This document shows, piece by piece, positions 6,932-17,225 of a DNA stretch of 34,718 bases. The notes under the pieces were generated by a model that ran no database searches, was not told the DNA's origin, and saw nothing but the letters and a program-made list of their open reading frames with translations. Each line of letters starts with the position of its first letter. Position 1 is the stretch's first letter. Both the position numbers and the translations under genes were made by a program. This stretch comes from JBBECE01 sp964574935 (GTDB lineage Bacteria > Pseudomonadota > Alphaproteobacteria > Rhizobiales > Devosiaceae): assembly GCA_964574935.1 (NCBI GenBank), contig CAZNOZ010000023.1, positions 1 through 34,718 of the forward strand, read 5' to 3'.

Positions 6932-7987
6932 ATGGTCGCATCCGCCGCAAAGCTGGCTTTCGCTGTGGCGCTTTTGGGGGTCATCGTGGGCTGCACGTCC
7001 GGCATCGAGGGCGACAGGGGCGCGGTGCCGCTGAGCTCGGCCGCCGAGGCGAAGCTGGCGCGCATGGGCTCGAACCCCGGCGCGCCGATGATGATCCGGG
7101 TCTACAAGCAGGAATCCGAGCTCGAGGTCTGGAAGCAGATCGCCGGCGGCGCCTACAGGCTGTTCGACACCTATCAGATCTGCGCCTGGGCCGGGGATGT
7201 GGGCCCGAAGCTGCGCGAGGGCGACCGGCAGGTGCCGGAGGGCTTCTATACGGTCAATGCGGGCCTGCTCAATCCGCGCTCGCAGTACCATCTGGCGATC
7301 AATCTGGGCTATCCCAACGCCTACGACCGCACCTTCGGGCGCACCGGCTCGAACATCATGATCCACGGGGAGTGCTCCTCGCGCGGCTGCTTGGCGATGA
7401 CCAACGAGCAGATCGAGGAAATTTACGCGCTGGCGCGCGAGACGCTGGCGGGGGGCAACCGCTCCTTCCAGGTCCAGGTCTATCCGTTCCGGATGACGGC
7501 CGAGAATTTCGCCGCGGTGCAGGACAGCCGGAATCTGGAATTCTGGAACAACCTCAAGCTCGGCTACGATGTCACCGAGGTGACCGGCAAGCCGCCGGCT
7601 TGGGATGTGTGCGAGGGCAAATACACCTTCAACACCGACGGTGGCTGCGGGGCGTCGACGATGAACGAAGGCCAGCGGCGGCGGCTGGCCCAGTTGCAGG
7701 CCTCCGACACGGCGGCGCTCAGGGCGGCGATCGCGGCCCACCAGGAGGAGATCCGGCTCGCCGAGGCGGAAGCGGCGCAGAAGCTCCGGGACGAGCTGGC
7801 GGCGGCCGAGCGGCGCGACCGGCGCGAGGCGGCGGCCGAAGACCGGCGGGAGACGATCGCCGGGGCGGCCGGCAGCGTGGCGGGGTTCTTCGGCAACCTG
7901 TTCGGGTTCGGCGGGGTCGAGCAGAGCGCGCGGGTCGAGGATCCGAACGCGCCGGTACCGCCGCCGCGGCCGGCCCGTCTGAGCTAG
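6932..7987 (+). CDS. L,D-transpeptidase (YkuD) lipoprotein with C-terminal coiled coil
   Basis: A 351-residue envelope protein. The N-terminal hydrophobic segment (5-20) ends in IVGC with Cys21, a fair lipobox, so it is probably lipidated. The YkuD catalytic domain spans about 50-185, with the signature HGECSSRGCLAM giving His145 and nucleophile Cys153. Such enzymes form 3-3 crosslinks in peptidoglycan or anchor proteins to it. Residues 245-310 are highly charged, rich in Ala, Glu and Arg, and probably form a long helix or coiled coil. A Gly/Phe patch (GFFGNLFGFGG) and the proline-rich PVPPPRPARL end follow. I chose the ATG at 6932; a TTG at 6911 would add 7 residues but gives a worse signal. 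It may act in murein-anchored complexes (inference). Confidence 0.88.
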   Translation: MVASAAKLAFAVALLGVIVGCTSGIEGDRGAVPLSSAAEAKLARMGSNPGAPMMIRVYKQESELEVWKQIAGGAYRLFDTYQICAWAGDVGPKLREGDRQVPEGFYTVNAGLLNPRSQYHLAINLGYPNAYDRTFGRTGSNIMIHGECSSRGCLAMTNEQIEEIYALARETLAGGNRSFQVQVYPFRMTAENFAAVQDSRNLEFWNNLKLGYDVTEVTGKPPAWDVCEGKYTFNTDGGCGASTMNEGQRRRLAQLQASDTAALRAAIAAHQEEIRLAEAEAAQKLRDELAAAERRDRREAAAEDRRETIAGAAGSVAGFFGNLFGFGGVEQSARVEDPNAPVPPPRPARLS

Positions 7988-8011
7988 CCGGCGCCTTCTC
8001 CCTCACCAGCC

Positions 8012-9787
8012 CTACAGCGGCCAGAAGGTCATGATCGCCGGTACGCCGACGGCGATCACGATGATCTCAAGCGGCAGGCCGAGACGCCAGTAGTCGGAAA
8101 ACCGGTAGCCGCCGGGGCCCAGGATCAGCATGTTGTTCTTGTGCCCGATCGGGGTCAGGAAGGCGCAGCTCGCGGCGACCGCCACGGCCATCAGAAAGGC
8201 GTCGGGATTGACCCCCAGTGACGTGGCCAGCGCCAGTCCGACCGGCGCCGCGATGACGGTGGTGGCGGTGTTGTTGAGCACGTCCGACAGCGTCATCGTC
8301 ACCGCCATCAACAAGGTCAGCGCCACCCAGGCGGGCAGCCCGGCGGTCACCGAGGCGATGCCGGCGGCGATGAGTTCGGTGCCGCCTTCGGCGTCGAGCG
8401 CCGCGCCGAGCGGGATGAAGGCGCCGAGCAGGACGACGACCGGCCATTCGATCGAATCGTAGAGCTCGCGCAGGGGCACCATGTCGGCGGCGACGAAGGC
8501 CACGACGGCGGCGGCGAGCGCCACCGGCAGATAGACGAGCCCGAGCCCGGCCGCGGCGACCGCGGCGCCGAATATCGCGATGGCCAGCCAGGCCCTTGAG
8601 TGCTGGGTGACCTGCAGCCCGCGCTCGGCCAGCGGCAGGCAGCCCATGCGCGCGATGGTGTCGTCGACGCGGTCGGGAGCGCCCACCAGCAGCAGGATGT
8701 CGCCGGCCTCGACGGGCGTCTTGCGGACTTGTTCGCGGATGGCCTTGCCCTGGCGCGACAGGCCGAGCAGCGAGACGCCATAGCGGGCGAGCAACCGCAT
8801 CTGCATGGCGGTGCGTCCGACCAGGCGGCTGTCGGCGGTGACCACGGCCTCGGCCAGCACCAGATCGCCGGCCAGAGCCGCCGCATCGGCGGCGGCGCCC
8901 TTCAGCGTCAGCCCGAGGGCGCCGGCCAGGGCGTTGATGGCGCCCGGGGAAGCCTGCACCACGAGGTGGTCGCCGGCGCGAATCGCCTCCCAGCGGGCGC
9001 GCCCGGGCAGCCGCTTGCCGCGACGGACGAGCCCGAGCACTTCGCAGTCATTGTCCTGGGCGGCCGGGTCGAGATCGCGCACCCGCATGCCGATCGACTT
9101 CGAAGCCTTGGGCACCGCGAGATCGGCGATATAGCCCTCGAGCTCGGCCAGCTCGGCAACGGCGTTGCGCCGGCTCTTGGGCTGCGGGATGAGGCGCCAG
9201 CCGACGGCCGCCACGAAGCCGATGCCGACGATCGCGCAGACGGCGCCGACGGGAAAGAAATCGAACATCTGGAAGGGTTGGCCGAGCGCGGTCTGGCGGA
9301 ACTCGGCGACGATGACGTTGGGCGGGGTGCCGATGAGGGTCACGAGGCCCCCCAGGATGGTTGCAAAGCTCAGCGGCATCAGGGTCAGCCCCGGCGCCCG
9401 CCCCGCCTTGCGCGCGGCCTGGATGTCGACGGGCATGAACAGGGCCAGCGCCGCCACATTGTTCATGAACCCCGACAACAGCCCCGCGATGCCGCCGAAG
9501 GTCGCGATATGGGCGCCGACGGAGCGCGAGGTGTCGACGAAGGTGCGCGAAATGAGATCGACGGCACCGGAGTTGAGCAGACCTCGTGAGAGCACCAGCA
9601 CCAGCGCCACGATGATCGTCGCGGGATGGCCGAACCCCGAGAAGGCCTTGTCGGTGGGCACGACGCCGGCGAGAAGCGCCACCACCAGCGTCGCGAAGGC
9701 GACCAGGTCGTAGCGCCAGCGCCCCCACAGAAGGGCCGCGAAGACGGCCGCAAACAGGCCGAACAGGATGATCTGGGAAGAAGTCAC
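8012..9787 (-). CDS. SLC13/DASS-type anion permease with two RCK_C domains
   Basis: A 591-residue multi-span membrane protein of the SLC13 (divalent anion:sodium symporter) superfamily, likely transporting sulfate, a dicarboxylate or a similar anion; the substrate cannot be read from sequence. The two halves carry the paired family motifs MNNVAAL (about 108-114) with IGTPPNVI (152-159), and LNNTATT with TPIGHKNNMLILGPGGY near the C-terminus. Two TrkA-C/RCK_C domains (about 218-296 and 308-387) lie in the central cytoplasmic loop, as in SLC13 members annotated TrkA-C domain-containing. I chose the GTG at 9787, which has GGGAG upstream; an ATG at 9829 would add 14 residues without a hydrophobic contribution. 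It is divergent from the arsR operon with a 139-base gap. Confidence 0.88.
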   Translation of the reverse strand: MTSSQIILFGLFAAVFAALLWGRWRYDLVAFATLVVALLAGVVPTDKAFSGFGHPATIIVALVLVLSRGLLNSGAVDLISRTFVDTSRSVGAHIATFGGIAGLLSGFMNNVAALALFMPVDIQAARKAGRAPGLTLMPLSFATILGGLVTLIGTPPNVIVAEFRQTALGQPFQMFDFFPVGAVCAIVGIGFVAAVGWRLIPQPKSRRNAVAELAELEGYIADLAVPKASKSIGMRVRDLDPAAQDNDCEVLGLVRRGKRLPGRARWEAIRAGDHLVVQASPGAINALAGALGLTLKGAAADAAALAGDLVLAEAVVTADSRLVGRTAMQMRLLARYGVSLLGLSRQGKAIREQVRKTPVEAGDILLLVGAPDRVDDTIARMGCLPLAERGLQVTQHSRAWLAIAIFGAAVAAAGLGLVYLPVALAAAVVAFVAADMVPLRELYDSIEWPVVVLLGAFIPLGAALDAEGGTELIAAGIASVTAGLPAWVALTLLMAVTMTLSDVLNNTATTVIAAPVGLALATSLGVNPDAFLMAVAVAASCAFLTPIGHKNNMLILGPGGYRFSDYWRLGLPLEIIVIAVGVPAIMTFWPL

Positions 9788-9866
9788 GGGGCCGCTCCCG
9801 GTTCGTGCACCGCTCCTGATAGCGGGCATCGGCGCCTGCGTTAAGGGTGGGCGCGAATATCGGCGG

Positions 9867-9896
9867 TTGACAGGTCGGCACTTGCGAAACTATAAC
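9867..9896 (+). promoter_or_regulatory. near-consensus sigma70 promoter of the arsR operon
   Basis: A perfect TTGACA -35 (9867-9872), an 18-base spacer and TATAAC (9891-9896, five of six) as -10; reading CTATAA one base earlier gives a 17-base spacer. The start point would be near 9903, leaving a leader of about 24 bases without a recognisable Shine-Dalgarno. It is the best housekeeping-type promoter I found in the window. Confidence 0.7.
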
Positions 9897-9924
9897 CAGT
9901 ACGTTCTGAAACTATACGGTTATA
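9886..9924. promoter_or_regulatory. candidate ArsR operator: inverted and direct repeats over the -10 region
   Basis: TATAACC (9891-9897) and GGTTATA (9918-9924) form a perfect 7-base inverted repeat with 20 bases between. GAAACTATA occurs twice in direct orientation (9886-9894 and 9908-9916), 22 bases apart, i.e. about two helical turns. The left arm covers the -10 box and the right arm ends 2 bases before the arsR ATG. ArsR-family repressors bind such dyads at their own promoters, so autoregulation is likely; no binding data are available here. Confidence 0.6.
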
Positions 9925-9926
9925 AA

Positions 9927-10298
9927 ATGAGTGCCAGTTCCCATCTCGACCGCACCTTCTCGGCGCTGGCCGACCCGACAAGGCGGGCGATCCTGGCGCG
10001 ACTGGCCTCCGAGCGCTCAGTGCCGGTGGGGGAACTGGCCAAACCATTCGAGATGAGCCAGCCAGCGATCTCCAAGCATCTGAAGGTCCTCGAAGCCGCC
10101 GGGCTGATCTCGCGCCGCCGCGAGGCGACCCGCCGGCCGGCCCGCATCGAGCCGGCGCCGCTCGAAACCGCGCAGGCCTGGATCGAGACCTACCGGATGG
10201 CCTTGGAGGCCAATTTCGGGCGGCTCGACGCGCTGCTGGAGGAACTCAATGCCGGGCCCGCAGGGGTCCCGAAACGGAAAGGCAAGTCCGACGAATGA
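9927..10298 (+). CDS. ArsR/SmtB-type winged-helix repressor (SdpR-like)
   Basis: A 123-residue helix-turn-helix regulator. The winged helix covers about 8-80, with LADPTRRAILARLA, the recognition helix MSQPAISKHLKVLEAAGLI and a short wing. It has no metal-binding Cys cluster, so it belongs with the metal-independent SdpR-like ArsR proteins often encoded beside SRPBCC/AHSA1 genes. The ATG at 9927 is right after the operator-like repeats, and more upstream codons are open but unlike the family. Its stop overlaps the next ATG as ATGA. It probably represses its own three-gene operon; the inducer is unknown. Confidence 0.9.
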   Translation: MSASSHLDRTFSALADPTRRAILARLASERSVPVGELAKPFEMSQPAISKHLKVLEAAGLISRRREATRRPARIEPAPLETAQAWIETYRMALEANFGRLDALLEELNAGPAGVPKRKGKSDE

Positions 10299-10768
10299 AG
10301 GCGATCAACCCGTGCATGTGGTTCGACAACCAGGCCGAGGCGGCGGCCCGCTTCTACGTGTCGCTGTTTGAGGGCTCGCGCGTGATCACCCCGGCCACCC
10401 CGACCCCGGCCGGCGCCCCGCCGCCGGTCATGGTGGTGTTCGAGATTTTCGGGCAGCGGGTGATGGCGATCAATGGCGGGCCCAGCTACGCCCTCAGCCC
10501 CGCCTTTTCCTTCTATGTCGATTGCGATTCGCAGGCGGAGGTCGACCGCTACTGGCAGGCGCTGCTCGCCGACGGGGGCGAGGAATCCAGGTGCGGTTGG
10601 CTCGTCGACCGGTTCGGGGTGAGCTGGCAGGTGATCCCCGCTCGCCTCGGCGAGTTGATGGGCGATCAAGACCGCGGAAAGGCGGGACGGGTCAGAGACG
10701 CGATGCTGAAAATGCGCAAGATCATCGTCGCCGATCTCCAAGCTGCGCATGAGGGAGACGGCGAATGA
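10295..10768 (+). CDS. VOC superfamily protein, PhnB/3-dmu-9_3-mt type
   Basis: A 157-residue vicinal-oxygen-chelate fold protein of the type annotated PhnB or '3-demethylubiquinone-9 3-methyltransferase domain'. Visible marks are the opening INPCMWFDNQAEAAARFYVSLF, the central VVFEIFGQRVMAINGG and SPAFSFYVDCDSQAEVDRYW, and the closing CGWLVDRFGVSWQVIPARL. The family name suggests a methyltransferase, but no SAM-binding motif is present. Members are better seen as small-molecule binding or resistance-type proteins of unknown substrate. ATGA overlaps at both ends show tight coupling to arsR and to the SRPBCC gene. Confidence 0.88.
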   Translation: MKAINPCMWFDNQAEAAARFYVSLFEGSRVITPATPTPAGAPPPVMVVFEIFGQRVMAINGGPSYALSPAFSFYVDCDSQAEVDRYWQALLADGGEESRCGWLVDRFGVSWQVIPARLGELMGDQDRGKAGRVRDAMLKMRKIIVADLQAAHEGDGE

Positions 10769-11249
10769 GCCTGCCGATGACCGCCGACGTTGAGTTTTCC
10801 GGTGAAACCGACGTCATCGTCCGGCGCGGATTCGATGCGCCGCCCAAGCTGGTGTTCGAGGCATTCACGGTTCCCGCGCTGATGCAGCGCTGGCTGCTCG
10901 GCTATCCGGGCTGGACGATGCCGGTGTGCGAGGTCGATCTGCGGCCCGGCGGCAAGTACCGCCAGCGCTGGCGCAACAGCGCCGACGGAACCGAGTTCGG
11001 CTTCGCCGGCACATTCCACGAGGTCGAGCCGCCCTCGCGCATCATGCAGATCGAGCGCTACGAGGAAGACGACAGCTGGGGGGACAATCACATCACCACC
11101 GCGTTCGAGGCGGTCGGCGACAAGACCCTCGTCACCATGACCATGCGATTTGAATCGCCCGAAGCGCGCAAGGCGGCGACGGATACCGGCATGACCGACG
11201 GCATGGAGGTGAGCTTCAAGCTGCTCGACGGGTTGCTGGCGGCCGACGC

Positions 11250-11253
<4 letters not shown>
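10765..11253 (+). CDS. SRPBCC/AHSA1-family protein
   Basis: A 162-residue START-like (SRPBCC) protein of the AHSA1 branch: a helix-grip fold with a hydrophobic pocket. Typical pieces are VIVRRGFDAPPKLVFEAFT, the loop with MQRWLLGYPGW, the VDLRPGGKYRQRW strand, and the C-terminal helix TDTGMTDGMEVSFKLLDGLL. Members bind lipids or other hydrophobic ligands; the natural ligand of this operon-borne group is unknown. Third gene of the ArsR-VOC-SRPBCC operon, with an ATGA junction. Its TAA (11251-11253) overlaps the convergent secA stop by 3 bases. Confidence 0.9.
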
Positions 11254-14123
<2,870 letters not shown>

Positions 14124-14259
14124 CCGGCAGCGGTTCCTTGTCGGTTGCGCGTCGGCGGCGGCGCGGGGCTCCGATCGCACCGTCCCGATCGGCAAGTGCG
14201 CCTATATTCCGGCCCTTTTTTGGCGGAAACGGCCCGGACGAGCGCGTCAGGCGAGGGCA

Positions 14260-14288
14260 GATGTAAGAGTGGCGCGTGGTCTTGTCAA
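14260..14288 (-). promoter_or_regulatory. candidate sigma70 promoter of secA
   Basis: On the minus strand: a perfect TTGACA (14288-14283), a 17-base spacer and TACATC (14265-14260). Transcription would start near 14253, leaving a leader of about 130 bases before the secA ATG. The -35 and spacing are ideal; the -10 keeps the TA but is otherwise weak. Confidence 0.5.
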
Positions 14289-14357
14289 CGCCGCCCAAAT
14301 CGCGCAAACGTGGCCCGGCAAGAGGCCGCAAGAAGCCCGGATCGAGGAACGTTCATC

Positions 14358-15269
14358 ATGAGAACCATGGCGCGCGGCCGCCGCGCCGCGCTGTTGCCTG
14401 TCGGCGCACTGGCTGCCCTGGTCACCCTGGCGGCGGTGCCGCCGGCGCTTGGCCAGGATGGCTCTGGAATGACGGTGGTCGCCACCGTCGACGATCAGCC
14501 GATCACGGAGGCGGACCTGGCGTTCTTCGCCGAGGATCTCGGCCAGTCCCTGGCCTCCATTCCCCCCGGCCAGCAACGGATGGTCCTGCTGGACCTGCTG
14601 ATCGAGCGCAAGGTGATGGTGGCGGCGGCGCGGCAGGCCGACCTCGACAAGACGGAAGGCTACACGCTCCGCAAGGCCTATCTCGAAGATCGCGCTCTGG
14701 GTCGCGCCTACCTGCAGCAGGTTGTCGCGGCCTCCATTTCCGACGCCGATCTCGAAGCCGCCTACCAGGCGGCGATCGCCGACTTCACGCCCGAGGAGCA
14801 GATCCATGCCCGCCACATCCTGGTTGCGAGCGAAGAGGACGCGATGGCGGTGATCGCCGAGATCGAGGGCGGGGCCGCCTTCGAGGATGTCGCCAAGGAA
14901 AAGTCAACCGGGCCGACCGGACCCAATGGCGGCGATCTGGGCTTCTTCACCCGCGGCCAGATGGTGCCGGCATTCGAGGAGGCCGCGTTCGCCCTTGAGG
15001 TGGGAGAGATTTCCGCGCCCGTCGAGAGCGAGTTCGGCTGGCACGTGATCAAACTCGAGGAGCGTGGCGAAACCTCGCCGCCGCCCTTCGAGCAGCTGGC
15101 CTCGCAGATCAGGCAGCAGGTCTTCCAGGAGCGCTACCGCACCGCGGTCGACGCGCTGAGGGCGCAGGCGGCGATCGAGTATCTCGATCCGACACTGGCC
15201 CCGCCCACTCCCGAGCCCGAGGCCGGCTCCGACGCCGCCACCGAAGGCGACGCGGGCAGCGCCGATTGA
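14358..15269 (+). CDS. secreted parvulin-type peptidyl-prolyl isomerase (SurA/PpiC-like)
   Basis: A 303-residue exported foldase. A signal peptide covers about 1-32 (Arg-rich start, hydrophobic 11-27, cleavage after LGQ or near it). A SurA-N-like helical region follows (50-140), then the parvulin domain (about 148-237) with EQIHARHILV, GPNGGDLGFFTRGQMVPAFEEAAF and FGWHVIKLEER. The C-terminal 25 residues are acidic and Pro/Ala-rich. It catalyses proline isomerisation and chaperones outer-membrane or periplasmic proteins (family knowledge). GAGGA (14344-14348) lies 9 bases before the ATG. Its frame happens to be open far upstream, antisense to secA, but the signal peptide and ribosome site fix this start. 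The TGA overlaps argJ as TGATG. Confidence 0.93.
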   Translation: MRTMARGRRAALLPVGALAALVTLAAVPPALGQDGSGMTVVATVDDQPITEADLAFFAEDLGQSLASIPPGQQRMVLLDLLIERKVMVAAARQADLDKTEGYTLRKAYLEDRALGRAYLQQVVAASISDADLEAAYQAAIADFTPEEQIHARHILVASEEDAMAVIAEIEGGAAFEDVAKEKSTGPTGPNGGDLGFFTRGQMVPAFEEAAFALEVGEISAPVESEFGWHVIKLEERGETSPPPFEQLASQIRQQVFQERYRTAVDALRAQAAIEYLDPTLAPPTPEPEAGSDAATEGDAGSAD

Positions 15270-16498
15270 TGGAACTCGTCCGGTCGCCGCTGGCGCCCGC
15301 CGGGTTCCCGGATGTGCGGGTGCCGGCCGGCGTGGACCTGTTCACCGGGCGGGCCGGTGCGGGCTATCACGGCCGCGACAATCTGCTGCTGGCCCTGTTC
15401 GACCCCGCGACGGCGGTGGCGGGGGTCTTGACCGAGAGCAAATGCCCGTCGGCGCCGGTCGCGTGGTGCGCCAAGCATCTGGGCGCGGGCCGGGCGCGGG
15501 CGCTGATCGTCAATGCCGGCAACGCCAACGCCTTCACCGGCCGGCGCGGGGCCGAAGCGGTCGAGCGGGTTGCGGCAACGATCGCGGCGGCGGCCGGGTG
15601 CCCGGCCGGCGAGGTGATGGCCGCCTCGACGGGCGTCATCGGGGAGCCGCTCGATCCCGAGCCGATCGCGGGGCAAATCGGTGCCCTCATGGCCTCGCCG
15701 GCGGTCGGCCTCGAAGCGGCCGCGCGCGCCATCGGGACCACCGACACCTATCCCAAGGGCGCCGGCGCCACCGTGCTCGTCGACGGCCAGCCGGTCGCGA
15801 TCGCCGGCATCGCCAAGGGCTCGGGGATGATCGCACCCCAGATGGCGACAATGCTGGCCTTTGTGTTCACCGATTTGGCAGTATCCGCGCCGGTTCTGCA
15901 GTCGATCCTGGGCGAGAAGATCGCCGGGAGCTTCAACGCCATCACGGTGGACGGCGATACCTCGACATCCGACACTTGTCTGGTGTTCGCGACCGGCAAG
16001 GCGGCGCCCGCGCCGCTGACCTCGCGCGACGATCCGCGCCTTCCCGTGTTCGCCGAGGCGCTCGGTACGGTGCTTTTCGAGCTGGCGATGCAAGTGGTGC
16101 GGGACGGCGAGGGCGCGCGCAAGTTCATCACCGTGGCGGTGTCGGGTGCCGAGAGCGACCGGAGCGCCGAAATCGTCGCCAAGTCGGTGGCCAACTCGCC
16201 GCTGGTCAAGACCGCCCTGGCTGGCGAGGACGCCAATTGGGGGCGCATCGTGATGGCGGTCGGCAAGGCCGGGGAGGCGGCCGACCGCGACCGCCTCTCG
16301 ATCACCTTCGGGGACATTCTGGTCGCCGCCGACGGCGCCAAAGCGCCCGGATATGCTGAAGCCGAGGGGGCGGCCTACATGAAGAACGCCGAACTCTCGA
16401 TCGGGGTCGATCTGGGCATCGGCGACGGGGCGTTCACCGCCTATACTTGCGATCTGGGTCACGGCTACGTGACGATCAACGCCGACTACCGCAGCTGA
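15269..16498 (+). CDS. argJ: bifunctional glutamate N-acetyltransferase / amino-acid acetyltransferase
   Basis: ArgJ transfers the acetyl group from N-acetylornithine to glutamate (and in bifunctional forms uses acetyl-CoA), recycling acetyl in arginine synthesis. 409 residues. It is made as a precursor that cuts itself before a Thr nucleophile: KGSGMIAPQMA|TMLAF puts this at Ala193/Thr194. Also seen are LIVNAGNANAFTG (79-91), TDTYPKGAGATV (158-169) and the C-terminal ...CDLGHGYVTINADYRS. Whether this copy is mono- or bifunctional cannot be decided from sequence alone. The ATG at 15269 overlaps the PPIase stop, so the two are coupled, an order seen in other rhizobia. Confidence 0.96.
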   Translation: MELVRSPLAPAGFPDVRVPAGVDLFTGRAGAGYHGRDNLLLALFDPATAVAGVLTESKCPSAPVAWCAKHLGAGRARALIVNAGNANAFTGRRGAEAVERVAATIAAAAGCPAGEVMAASTGVIGEPLDPEPIAGQIGALMASPAVGLEAAARAIGTTDTYPKGAGATVLVDGQPVAIAGIAKGSGMIAPQMATMLAFVFTDLAVSAPVLQSILGEKIAGSFNAITVDGDTSTSDTCLVFATGKAAPAPLTSRDDPRLPVFAEALGTVLFELAMQVVRDGEGARKFITVAVSGAESDRSAEIVAKSVANSPLVKTALAGEDANWGRIVMAVGKAGEAADRDRLSITFGDILVAADGAKAPGYAEAEGAAYMKNAELSIGVDLGIGDGAFTAYTCDLGHGYVTINADYRS

Positions 16499-16594
16499 GG
16501 CGGGGGCGGCATCGGCGACGCTTTCGGCCGGTGGCGGCGGGCGCCGGCGGCGCCGACAAACGCCGCGCCGTCCAGGACAAGGAGGGGAACCAAG

Positions 16595-16993
16595 GTGGAC
16601 CTGGTAGCCGTGGCCGCATGTGCGCTGGTGGACCCCGACGGACAGGTGCTGATCGCGCAGCGGCCCGAGGGCAAGCCGATGGCGGGGCTGTGGGAGCTGC
16701 CGGGCGGCAAGATCGAGGCGGGGGAGACCCCGGAACAGGCGGTGATCCGGGAAATGGCCGAGGAACTCGGTATCCGTATCGAACAGGCGTGCTTGAGCCC
16801 GTTAACATTTGCAAGTCACGCTTATGAATCCTTTCACTTGTTGATGCCAGTTTTCGTTTGCCGGCGGTGGCACGGGAATCCGCGTCCGAGCGAGCATGCG
16901 GCGATCGACTGGGTGAAGCCGCAACGGATGAAGGACTACCCCATGCCGCCGGCCGATGATCCGGTCGTCGCACGCCTGTGCGACTGGCTGTGA
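16595..16993 (+). CDS. mutT: MutT-type Nudix hydrolase (8-oxo-dGTP diphosphatase)
   Basis: A 132-residue Nudix hydrolase that clears oxidised nucleotides such as 8-oxo-dGTP. The Nudix box is complete: GKIEAGETPEQAVIREMAEELGI fits G-x5-E-x7-RE-U-x-EE-x-G-U, starting near residue 38. The LTFASHAYESFHLLMPVF stretch is typical of the MutT group. The GTG at 16595 is chosen because AAGGAGG (16579-16585) sits 9 bases upstream. It lies 96 bases after argJ and 23 before flp, all on the same strand. The segment around 16800-16860 is noticeably richer in A+T than the rest of the gene. Confidence 0.93.
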   Translation: MDLVAVAACALVDPDGQVLIAQRPEGKPMAGLWELPGGKIEAGETPEQAVIREMAEELGIRIEQACLSPLTFASHAYESFHLLMPVFVCRRWHGNPRPSEHAAIDWVKPQRMKDYPMPPADDPVVARLCDWL

Positions 16994-17016
16994 CCGAGGC
17001 ATGGGAGAACAGGGTG

Positions 17017-17220
17017 ATGGATACTGCGCTGCGCGCATTCGACAATTTTGCGGCGAACGAAGACGGGGCCACGGCGATCGAATACGGGTTGATCGCGACG
17101 CTTGTCGCGGTGGGCGCGATCCTGTCGTTCGGCGCTGTGGGCGCGGGACTGGTCAACGTCTTCGGGACCACCGAATCCGGCGCCGGCGGCGCCATTCAGG
17201 ACGCCGCCAACTCGATCTGA
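17017..17220 (+). CDS. Flp-type IVb pilin precursor (orphan)
   Basis: A 67-residue class IVb (Flp/Fap) pilin. The leader MDTALRAFDNFAANEDG ends at Gly17 and is followed by ATAIEY: Glu22 and Tyr23 are the +5/+6 pair characteristic of Flp pilins, where the TadV/CpaA prepilin peptidase would cut. A hydrophobic helix follows (about 24-50), then a small Gly/Ala-rich tail. The ATG at 17017 has GGGAG/AGGG upstream; a GTG at 17014 is possible. No tad/cpa genes are in the window, so it depends on a machine encoded elsewhere or is a relict copy. It is 23 bases after mutT. Confidence 0.92.
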   Translation: MDTALRAFDNFAANEDGATAIEYGLIATLVAVGAILSFGAVGAGLVNVFGTTESGAGGAIQDAANSI

Positions 17221-17225
17221 GCCGG

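Noticed and set aside
14124..14195. A 24-residue upstream extension of SecA from a TTG
   Set aside because: SecA proteins begin near MALATIATKI in this group, and the extension is Arg/Ala/Pro shadow sequence.
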